Below are positions 54,532 through 61,683 of a stretch of 64,000 nucleotides of DNA, one piece after another. Each line of letters opens with the position of its first letter. Position 1 is the first letter of the stretch. The notes beneath the pieces are model-generated. The model ran no database searches and had not been told where the DNA came from. It saw nothing but the letters and a program-made list of their open reading frames with translations. Origin of the DNA: Lacinutrix sp. WUR7 (GTDB taxonomy: Bacteria > Bacteroidota > Bacteroidia > Flavobacteriales > Flavobacteriaceae); contig NZ_CP045067.1 of the NCBI RefSeq assembly GCF_016864015.1, positions 531,001 through 595,000 of the forward strand, given 5' to 3'. The translations under genes were made by a program, and so were the position numbers.

Positions 54532-55886
54532 TATCCTATCTCTTTTAGCATTAAGTCTAAACCTTTTCTAATAATATCTTGATGTGGTTGTTTAGATACA
54601 CATACAAATTCTGTTAAAGCAAAATCTTCAGGAGCAACTTCGTACATTCCTAAAGCTTCCATTTCGTCTAAATCCTTATACATACAAGATTTTAAAATTT
54701 GCATTGGAAAGATATCTAAAGGAAAAACTTCTTCATAGATTCCTGTTAAAACAAAAGCACGATGTTCTCCATTGGTATTGGTATTTAAATCGTATTTTTT
54801 GTTTGGTGTTAACCAAGAGAATGTTAACGCTCTAGTAGTAGACACTTTATTGAATACTGGTTTATTCCAACCAAATAATTCATAATCATTACCTTCAGGT
54901 ATTACGGTAATGGTATTACTGTAATAATCTAAATAACCATCTGGCTGTACTTGCTTACCGCTTAATACATTTCCAGAAATGATTCTAATGTTATCATTTT
55001 TGTCGACACCATTATCGTAAATCATAGAAGCAACTTCTGCTCCTAATTTAGTAACAAAGTATCTTGGTTTTTTAACGGAAGAACCTGCTAAAGCAACAAT
55101 ACGCTCTGCATTAAACTTTCCAGTTAATAACAATTCACCAATAATAACAAGATCTTGTGCATTTACTGTCCAAACCACTTCTCCTTTATTAACAGGATCA
55201 ATTTTGTTGATTTGTGTACCAACATTTCCTGAAGGATGTGGTCCAGAGACTTTATGAATAGTTGCCCCAGAAACATTTGCTAAAGGTGAGTTACTATTTT
55301 TACCAACAGAAACATGAACTTGTCCCTCTGTTAATTTAGTTAACGCAGTAACTGCAGCTTGTAATTCTGCTTCTTTACCTTGAAGGGTAAAATCTAAATC
55401 TGCAACCAAAGGTGCAGAAGCATAAGCAGAAACAAAAATTGCTTTTGGCGCATTGTCTGGATTTGCAATTACATCATAAGGACGTTGTTTAATAAAAGGC
55501 CAACATCCAGAAGCTAACAAATGTGCTTTAACGTCTGCTGCTTTTGCAGTATCTACGTTAAACTTACCATTATCTTGGTAAGATTGCTCTTTGTCTGCCT
55601 GAATTTTAACTGCTAAAATTTTACGCTTTTCTCCACGAGGAATGTCAATAATTTCACCAGAAACTGGAGAAACAAATTTTAAAGCTTCGTTAGACTTATC
55701 GTAAAAAATAGGTTCCCCTGCTTTTACTTTAGTTCCAACTTTCGCAATCAATTTTGGAATAACACTGTGGAAGTCTTCTGGCCTAATAGAAAAGAAGTTA
55801 CTGATAATGGCATTTTCTTTTGCCTTTTCTGCAGCTCCTTGTAACTTAATATCTAGACCTTTTTTAATCTTAATGTCGTTTGACAT
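54531..55886 (-). CDS. nqrA: Na+-translocating NADH:quinone reductase subunit A
   Basis: NqrA is the peripheral subunit on the cytoplasmic side, next to the quinone site. The 451-residue protein begins IKIKKGLDIKLQGAAEK, then FHSVIPKLIAKVGTKVKAGE and VSPVSGEIIDIPRGEKRK of the barrel-sandwich domain, SGPHPSGNVGTQINKIDPVN, and ends with the conserved EFVCVSKQPHQDIIRKGLDL. It has no membrane helix. It is the first gene of the six-gene operon; a -7 box lies 64 bp upstream. Confidence 0.97.
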   Translation of the reverse strand: MSNDIKIKKGLDIKLQGAAEKAKENAIISNFFSIRPEDFHSVIPKLIAKVGTKVKAGEPIFYDKSNEALKFVSPVSGEIIDIPRGEKRKILAVKIQADKEQSYQDNGKFNVDTAKAADVKAHLLASGCWPFIKQRPYDVIANPDNAPKAIFVSAYASAPLVADLDFTLQGKEAELQAAVTALTKLTEGQVHVSVGKNSNSPLANVSGATIHKVSGPHPSGNVGTQINKIDPVNKGEVVWTVNAQDLVIIGELLLTGKFNAERIVALAGSSVKKPRYFVTKLGAEVASMIYDNGVDKNDNIRIISGNVLSGKQVQPDGYLDYYSNTITVIPEGNDYELFGWNKPVFNKVSTTRALTFSWLTPNKKYDLNTNTNGEHRAFVLTGIYEEVFPLDIFPMQILKSCMYKDLDEMEALGMYEVAPEDFALTEFVCVSKQPHQDIIRKGLDLMLKEIG

Positions 55887-55949
55887 ATTATAAATCTATT
55901 TGTTAATAGTTATAGTGTTTTAAATTTTTAAGTTCCTTAAAAATCGATG

Positions 55950-55957
55950 CAAATTTA
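55950..55957 (-). promoter_or_regulatory. -7 promoter box of the nqr operon
   Basis: The minus strand reads TAAATTTG, an exact TAnnTTTG match, giving a leader of about 57 nt before nqrA. Confidence 0.45.
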
Positions 55958-56082
55958 CGAATAAATCCATAAAATCATGGCTAAATATCGTCTTCAATAC
56001 TATTTATACTCAATCTAAATAAATCAATCGCCTTAGGCACAAAATTTGCTTATATTTACTGCAAAACAACAATTTTACTCTT

Positions 56083-57330
56083 GTGAATTACAAATATTTA
56101 ATACTAACACTCCTATTTTCAGCTACAATTTTTGCTCAAGTTGCAAAAGAAGTCGCTCCTCCTGATTACATAAAAACAATCAATTTTAAAGGAAATACTG
56201 CAGAAAGCCAATTACCAGTTTTAAAGCTTGGAGAATACTTAAAACTAGAATTTGATGCTTTAAATGGAGACGAAGAAGACTATTATTATGTTATTGAACA
56301 TTATAATTACGACTGGACACCTTCCGTTTTATCTAAAATCGAATATTTAGATGGTTTTGATAACCAACGTATACGTACGTATGAAAATTCATTTAACACC
56401 TTACAAATATTTTCTAATTACCAACTTACTATTCCTAATCAACAAACACGTCGATTAAAGGTGTCTGGAAACTATATGATTAAAATTTATAATGATTATG
56501 ATGAATTAGTTTTCTCTAGAAAATTTATGGTTTACGAAAACATTGCCAATGTTGGTGTTACCATAAAACGTTCGCGTGATGTTAGAGACATAAAAAGCAA
56601 ACAAACCGTTGATATTAGCATCTCTTCTAATACCTTACAATTCACAAACCCAAAGCAAACCATAAAAACAGTTATTGTACAAAACAACAATTTAAACACT
56701 GCTATTTCTGGAGTAGAACCAATGTATACTTTAGGAAATGAACTTATTTATAAATATGACACGGAAACTAGTTTTTGGGCCGGAAACGAATATTTATGGT
56801 TTGAAAACAAAGATGTTAGAGCAGCAAACACAGGTATTCAGTTTATAGATTTAAAAGATTTATATCATAATTACCTATACACCAATCCCGTAAGACACAA
56901 CAAACCGTACACCTACAATCCGGACATTAATGGTAATTATTTGATAACCGCAGTAGATGCTAACAATTCTAGTATTGAAGCAGATTATGTATGGATGTTT
57001 TTCTCTTTATTATTAGACGAATTACCAAAAGACAAAGAAGTTCATATCTATGGCAATTTTAATAATTACACTATTGATGAAAGCACAAAAATGACTTTTA
57101 ATGCAGAACGAGGCGTTTATAAAAATGAAATGCTTTTAAAACAAGGATTTTATAATTACAAATATGTAGTGGTAGATAAATCTGGAAACATAGACGAAGG
57201 CGCTATTAGCGGAAACTTTTGGCAAACAGAAAACAACTATAAAGTATTGGTTTATTACAGAGATATAGGAGCGCGTTATGATAAAATTATTGGTTTAGGT
57301 GAAGCTAGCTCTGTTAATATTACAAATTAA
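56083..57330 (+). CDS. Type IX secretion system plug protein (DUF5103)
   Basis: The 415-residue protein has a signal peptide (about 1-19, ending TIFAQ) and the DUF5103 layout: an N-terminal beta domain (PPDYIKTINFKG, EDYYYVIEHYNYDWTPSVLS) and a second beta domain near 300-400 (GNFNNYTIDESTKMTF, FYNYKYVVVDKSGNI). In the T9SS the plug protein closes the SprA translocon when it is empty, on the periplasmic or outer-membrane side. That suits the many T9SS substrates in this window. The start is GTG at 56083, required to keep the signal peptide. A box TATATTTA at 56051-56058, one mismatch from the -7 consensus, may be its promoter. Confidence 0.85.
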   Translation: MNYKYLILTLLFSATIFAQVAKEVAPPDYIKTINFKGNTAESQLPVLKLGEYLKLEFDALNGDEEDYYYVIEHYNYDWTPSVLSKIEYLDGFDNQRIRTYENSFNTLQIFSNYQLTIPNQQTRRLKVSGNYMIKIYNDYDELVFSRKFMVYENIANVGVTIKRSRDVRDIKSKQTVDISISSNTLQFTNPKQTIKTVIVQNNNLNTAISGVEPMYTLGNELIYKYDTETSFWAGNEYLWFENKDVRAANTGIQFIDLKDLYHNYLYTNPVRHNKPYTYNPDINGNYLITAVDANNSSIEADYVWMFFSLLLDELPKDKEVHIYGNFNNYTIDESTKMTFNAERGVYKNEMLLKQGFYNYKYVVVDKSGNIDEGAISGNFWQTENNYKVLVYYRDIGARYDKIIGLGEASSVNITN

Positions 57331-57396
57331 TGGAAATATTTCATTATATTCATATTAAAGAAATACTAAAATAAGTTTTAATTATTTATTTTTTAG

Positions 57397-57404
57397 TATT
57401 TTTG
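57397..57404 (+). promoter_or_regulatory. -7 promoter box of apaG
   Basis: TATTTTTG matches TAnnTTTG exactly, 32 bp before the ATG at 57437. Confidence 0.45.
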
Positions 57405-57436
57405 ATTATTAAACCCCTTGATTATCAGAAGTTAGA

Positions 57437-57823
57437 ATGGTTCAACAAGTTACAAAAGGCATAAAAATTTCGGTAGATACTACTTTTGAAGGCACGTTTT
57501 ATAAGAATTATAAAATACAATTTGCCTTTGGATACCAAGTAACTATTGAAAACCAGAGTAAAGACTCTGTGCAACTGAACGCAAGACATTGGACGATTTT
57601 TGACGCCTTAAACCATGTAGAAACGGTTTCTGGTGAAGGTGTTATTGGTAAAAAACCAGTTTTAAAACCTGGAGAATCTCACACGTATAATTCGGGATGT
57701 TTACTTACTTCTCCTTTTGGAGCAATGAAAGGCTATTATGAAATGGTGAATTTTAGTAACACCAAAAAGTTTCATGTTGCCATTCCAACTTTTAAGTTGA
57801 GTGCTCCTTTTGCATTAAATTAA
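57437..57823 (+). CDS. apaG: ApaG family protein
   Basis: The 128-residue cytosolic protein is a single ApaG/DUF525 beta-sandwich: YQVTIENQSKDSVQLNARHW at about 34-53, FDALNHVETVSGEGVIGKKP and LKPGESHTYNSGCLLTSPFG, ending GYYEMVNFSN. The fold resembles fibronectin III. ApaG was linked to Co2+/Mg2+ efflux phenotypes in enteric bacteria, but no biochemical role is settled. Length is normal. It stands alone with its own promoter. Confidence 0.92.
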   Translation: MVQQVTKGIKISVDTTFEGTFYKNYKIQFAFGYQVTIENQSKDSVQLNARHWTIFDALNHVETVSGEGVIGKKPVLKPGESHTYNSGCLLTSPFGAMKGYYEMVNFSNTKKFHVAIPTFKLSAPFALN

Positions 57824-57826
57824 TGC

Positions 57827-58030
57827 TGTCCTTTCCAGCTTGTCGAGACAAGCTAACTAAAGACAAATCATTCCAATTCATTTTACGCTAACCGAAAAGA
57901 ACACGTTTTAAAAAAAACGCTTTACTCTTTTTATTCTAAATTAATTTTGTCATTTCGAGCTTGTCGAGAAATCTAACAAAGGACAAATTCTCTCCATTTA
58001 TTTTACTTAAAAAGGAAAGAACAAGTATTT
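57827..58030. repeat. Two diverged copies of an interspersed repeat
   Basis: A segment around CAGCTTGTCGAGACAAGCTA (57836-57855) recurs as TCGAGCTTGTCGAGAAATCT (about 57955-57974), each followed by CTAAC-AA-GACAAA and, further on, by ATTTTAC and GAAAGAACA. The copies are about 120 bp apart. The first holds a perfect AGCTTGTC / GACAAGCT hairpin. TCATTTCGAGCTTGTCGAGA-like sequences are a common short interspersed element in Bacteroidetes genomes. No gene lies in 57824-58057. Confidence 0.6.
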
Positions 58031-58057
58031 TAATGGTGACTACTCACTGCATACTGT

Positions 58058-59050
58058 TTACTCTTTTATCTCAAACCTGTACACCTTTCCGTGTTGTTCT
58101 ACATGGAAAAACTTACAATTCGAATAATGTATAAAATCATAAGATTCGTGATAATCAAATCCTTCTTCATTCACTTCATACAAAGCATGTACATCTATAT
58201 TTCCATGCGGTGAAATTCGTTTATACCAATAATCTAAACTATTTTCCGTAGCATGCAATTCATACCAAGCTCCTGCGGCAATACCAGAAAGCCATTGTGC
58301 TTTTTCATGTAAATCGGCTACTGCCTTCGGATGTAATGTACCCACAAAATTTGGCGTATGCCCTTTTAATTTATCTAAGAAATACAATCTATTATCTTTA
58401 CTTACAGAAGATGCGTATTCCGAAATCTCTCCTTTTTCGGAAACTTCATAAACCTTATTTTCCGTATCTGCAATTACCACATTACCAACGGTACTTGGTG
58501 TAAACCATTTCGATTTTTGCAGTTTCTTATTTATTACGGAATCGGTCACTGAAGCAATTAAAGCATCGGTTACAAAACGCGCACAATTACAGGCATCTTT
58601 AACAAAAGCGGCATAACGAATAAAATCACGCTGTTGCATTTTTGTTACATGCTGTCTCGCTAAATCATAATCTACAGCATCACAAACCGAAGCGATTAAT
58701 TTCCCATCACCATGCGTTAGTTTTGGATGCGTACTTAGAAACTCTAAAATTTCGTTTAGATTCTCTATTTTGTTATTTTCAATTTTAGCAACCAAAGGAA
58801 ATGCTAATTCATGATCGGTATCTTTTCCTCGAACTCTTCCGTTAGGTTCTGGCGTAATATATCTTCCAAAATCATGATATTCTAAAGTTCCCGTTGCTTT
58901 TTCAATTAAAACTAAAGCTGCATGTCCTGCTCGTAGATAATCCTTTTTTCCAACTCCTATAAACCGCAAATATGGTGAATACCATTCATCTGCAACCATA
59001 ACAATAGTTTCTGGATATGCCAATGTTAAAATAATTCCTGTATTACTCAT
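58058..59050 (-). CDS. DUF6695 family protein
   Basis: The 330-residue protein begins MSNTGIILTLAYPETIVMVA and continues with DEWYSPYLRFIGVGKKDYLR and AGHAALVLIEKATGTLEYHD, a block I associate with DUF6695. The repeated pattern of HG and CD residues (LTHGDGKLIASVCDAVDYD, CNCARFVTDALI) suggests a papain-like amidase fold of the NlpC/P60-related kind, which would make Cys-His pairs functional, but this is unproven. The start at 59050 overlaps the end of the NRDE gene by 8 bp, so the pair is coupled; the open frame further upstream lies inside that gene and is rejected. Confidence 0.65.
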   Translation of the reverse strand: MSNTGIILTLAYPETIVMVADEWYSPYLRFIGVGKKDYLRAGHAALVLIEKATGTLEYHDFGRYITPEPNGRVRGKDTDHELAFPLVAKIENNKIENLNEILEFLSTHPKLTHGDGKLIASVCDAVDYDLARQHVTKMQQRDFIRYAAFVKDACNCARFVTDALIASVTDSVINKKLQKSKWFTPSTVGNVVIADTENKVYEVSEKGEISEYASSVSKDNRLYFLDKLKGHTPNFVGTLHPKAVADLHEKAQWLSGIAAGAWYELHATENSLDYWYKRISPHGNIDVHALYEVNEEGFDYHESYDFIHYSNCKFFHVEQHGKVYRFEIKE

Positions 59051-59768
59051 GAATAGTCTCTGAAAATAAAAATGTTTTTGAAAATACCGTATTGTTTTGA
59101 AGGTTTTCAAAAGACATGAAAATTTCTTCTTTTCTTTTTACAACTTGAGTAACGCTAGTGGTTTTCACAGATCCTCTATCCATAATAACACCATATTCTG
59201 TATTATCTATATTGGTATTTTTATGAAATTGTAACGCTTTCGCGGAAGACAATTCGTTTCTGGATTTAAAATCTTCAAACCATTGGGTACGTTCTTCGCG
59301 CATGGCTTTGGTATATAATGTAGAAGAAGACCAAACTCTAGCTTCTTTTGGTAATTTGGTGAAGTGTTTTTGGGTACCATCCCAAACCAATTCGTACAAA
59401 TGTAAATCAGTATCCCAATCGGCAATCACTATAGTGAATGGCTCTATATCCTGAAGGTTATAATTTTCAATTGTAGAAACAATTTCTTCCGAAGCTAATA
59501 AATCGGTAACCACAACTCCGCGACTTAATGTGTAATGTTCTTTTCTTTGATGCGATTCAAAACCGCCATTTAGTAAACAGATTAACCTGTTTTTTTCGCT
59601 AACACCAATCCATGTTCCACCTGATTTTTCATCTTTTGGAAACAACATTTTTGTATTATTTACCAAGTAAAAATCTGGAGGTAAAGAAACACGATTTGGC
59701 GCTTCGTCTCTGTTGGACGTTAAGACAAAATCATTATCTCCTTTTGTAAAAATAGTTACTGTACACAT
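59043..59768 (-). CDS. NRDE family protein (TANGO2-like)
   Basis: The 241-residue protein starts MCTVTIF and has SNRDEAPNR at about 18-26, the signature of the NRDE/TANGO2 family, which has an N-terminal-nucleophile hydrolase fold with Cys2 as the candidate nucleophile after Met removal. GGTWIGVSEKNRLICLLN (about 51-68) is also typical. The role in bacteria is unknown; the human homologue is linked to heme or lipid metabolism. The ATG at 59768 is chosen because Cys must be residue 2. It is translationally coupled to the DUF6695 gene, a pairing that hints at a shared hydrolytic task. Confidence 0.85.
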   Translation of the reverse strand: MCTVTIFTKGDNDFVLTSNRDEAPNRVSLPPDFYLVNNTKMLFPKDEKSGGTWIGVSEKNRLICLLNGGFESHQRKEHYTLSRGVVVTDLLASEEIVSTIENYNLQDIEPFTIVIADWDTDLHLYELVWDGTQKHFTKLPKEARVWSSSTLYTKAMREERTQWFEDFKSRNELSSAKALQFHKNTNIDNTEYGVIMDRGSVKTTSVTQVVKRKEEIFMSFENLQNNTVFSKTFLFSETIHE

Positions 59769-59869
59769 GTTTGTTGTAGTCTTTAATCGGCACAGCAACT
59801 TACAAAAAAAATCTTATAATTTAACTTGCCTTTAATATTTCAAAGAATTACTAATCTATAAAAATATCG

Positions 59870-59877
59870 TAACTTTG
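59870..59877 (+). promoter_or_regulatory. -7 promoter box of pruA
   Basis: TAACTTTG matches TAnnTTTG exactly, 35 bp before the ATG at 59913. Confidence 0.5.
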
Positions 59878-59912
59878 CACTTCAAATTTTACAACTAAAA
59901 ACTCAAAATAAA

Positions 59913-61541
59913 ATGGGAAAAGGATTTTTTAATGTTCCAATCGCAATAAACGAACCTGTAAGAGCGTATGCTCCTGGTTGCGAGTATCGTGAAGCTATTT
60001 CAAAAACATATAAAGAAATGTACAACAGCAATTTAGACGTGCCAATGTACATAAACGGGAAAGATGTTACAACGGGTAACACTAGAACAATGTCTCCTCC
60101 TCATGATCATAAACATATTGTTGGTCAATACCATTTAGCTGAAAAATCTCATGTAGACGAGGCTATTTCTACTGCTCTTGAAGCAAGAAAAGGTTGGTCT
60201 CAAGTGCCATGGCAAGATCGTGCTGCTATCTTTTTAAAAGCTGCCGAATTAATTGCAGGTCCTTACAGAGCAAAAATAAATGCTGCTACTATGATGGCAC
60301 AATCTAAAACAATACATCAAGCAGAAATTGATGCTGCTTGTGAGTTAATAGACTTTTTACGTTTTAACGTACAGTTTATGACAGATATGTACCACGAACA
60401 ACCAGAAAGTACTAGTGACGCATGGAATAAGATTGAATACAGACCATTAGAAGGTTTTGTTTACGCGGTATCTCCATTTAACTTTACGGCTATTGCTGGT
60501 AACTTACCTGCTTGTATGGCAATGATGGGAAATGTGGTAGTATGGAAACCTAGTGATTCTCAAATATACTCTGCAAAAGTAATTATGGATGTATTTAAAG
60601 AAGCTGGTGTACCTGCTGGTGTAATTAATGTAGTATTTGGTGATCCTGTTATGATTACAAATACAGTATTAGCTAGTCCAGATTTCTCTGGTTTACACTT
60701 TACAGGTTCTACTTATGTATTTAAAGAATTATGGAAACAAATTGGAAACAATATCCATAACTACAAAACATATCCAAAAATTGTTGGAGAAACAGGAGGT
60801 AAAGATTTTATCGTTGCACACAAAACTGCAAACCCTAAACAAGTAGCAACTGCTATTGTTAGAGGTGCTTTTGAGTTTCAAGGACAAAAATGTAGCGCTG
60901 CTTCTCGTGCTTATGTTTCTAAAAGTATTTGGAACGAAGTGAAAGAGCAAGTAATTAAAGATGTAAAATCTTTTAAAATGGGATCTCCTGAAGATATGAG
61001 TAATTTTATAACTGCTGTTATTCATGAAGGTTCATTCGATAAGCTTGCAAAATATATTGACCAAGCTAAGACGGATAAAGATGCTAACATTATTGTTGGT
61101 GGTGGTTACGATAAAAGTAAAGGTTACTTTATTGAGCCTACAGTAATTGTAGCAGAAGACCCAAAATACACGACCATGTGTGATGAATTATTTGGACCTG
61201 TTATTACTATTTATGTTTTTGAGGATGATAAATATTCGGAAACATTAAAACTTGTTGACGAAACTAGTGACTACGCTTTAACTGGAGCAATTTTAGCAAC
61301 AGACAGATATGCGGTTATTGAAGCAACAAAAGCTTTAGAAAACTGTGCTGGAAACTTCTATATCAATGACAAGCCAACTGGCGCTGTTGTAGGACAACAA
61401 CCATTTGGAGGTGCTAGAGGTTCTGGAACAAACGATAAAGCTGGAAGTATTTTAAACTTACAACGTTGGGTTTCACCAAGAATGATTAAAGAAACATTTG
61501 TAACTCCTACAGATTACAGATATCCTTTTTTAGGAGAATAA
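59913..61541 (+). CDS. pruA: L-glutamate gamma-semialdehyde (1-pyrroline-5-carboxylate) dehydrogenase
   Basis: The enzyme oxidises glutamate semialdehyde to glutamate with NAD+, the last step of proline breakdown. The 542-residue protein is a full aldehyde dehydrogenase of the free-standing P5CDH type: PFNFTAIAGNLP for NAD binding, the general base Glu293 in KIVGETGGKDF, the nucleophile Cys327 in EFQGQKCSAASRA, and ELFGPVITIYVF and QQPFGGARGSGTNDKAG near the C-terminus. No proline dehydrogenase domain is fused and no putA-like gene is in the window. It has a good promoter and terminator of its own. Confidence 0.96.
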   Translation: MGKGFFNVPIAINEPVRAYAPGCEYREAISKTYKEMYNSNLDVPMYINGKDVTTGNTRTMSPPHDHKHIVGQYHLAEKSHVDEAISTALEARKGWSQVPWQDRAAIFLKAAELIAGPYRAKINAATMMAQSKTIHQAEIDAACELIDFLRFNVQFMTDMYHEQPESTSDAWNKIEYRPLEGFVYAVSPFNFTAIAGNLPACMAMMGNVVVWKPSDSQIYSAKVIMDVFKEAGVPAGVINVVFGDPVMITNTVLASPDFSGLHFTGSTYVFKELWKQIGNNIHNYKTYPKIVGETGGKDFIVAHKTANPKQVATAIVRGAFEFQGQKCSAASRAYVSKSIWNEVKEQVIKDVKSFKMGSPEDMSNFITAVIHEGSFDKLAKYIDQAKTDKDANIIVGGGYDKSKGYFIEPTVIVAEDPKYTTMCDELFGPVITIYVFEDDKYSETLKLVDETSDYALTGAILATDRYAVIEATKALENCAGNFYINDKPTGAVVGQQPFGGARGSGTNDKAGSILNLQRWVSPRMIKETFVTPTDYRYPFLGE

Positions 61542-61557
61542 AATTATAGTATTTTAG

Positions 61558-61597
61558 TAAAAACCCTTAAAATTTTATCATTTTAAGGGTTTTTTTA
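61558..61597 (+). terminator. Terminator of pruA
   Basis: AAAACCCTTAAAA pairs perfectly with TTTTAAGGGTTTT around an 8-nt loop and is followed by further T. Confidence 0.92.
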
Positions 61598-61683
61598 TAC
61601 CTTTTATCTTAAAATGACACCTAATTAAAAAACTCTTAAGAGAACTTCATATATTTAAAGTGATTAATCAATCCCTTAATTTT

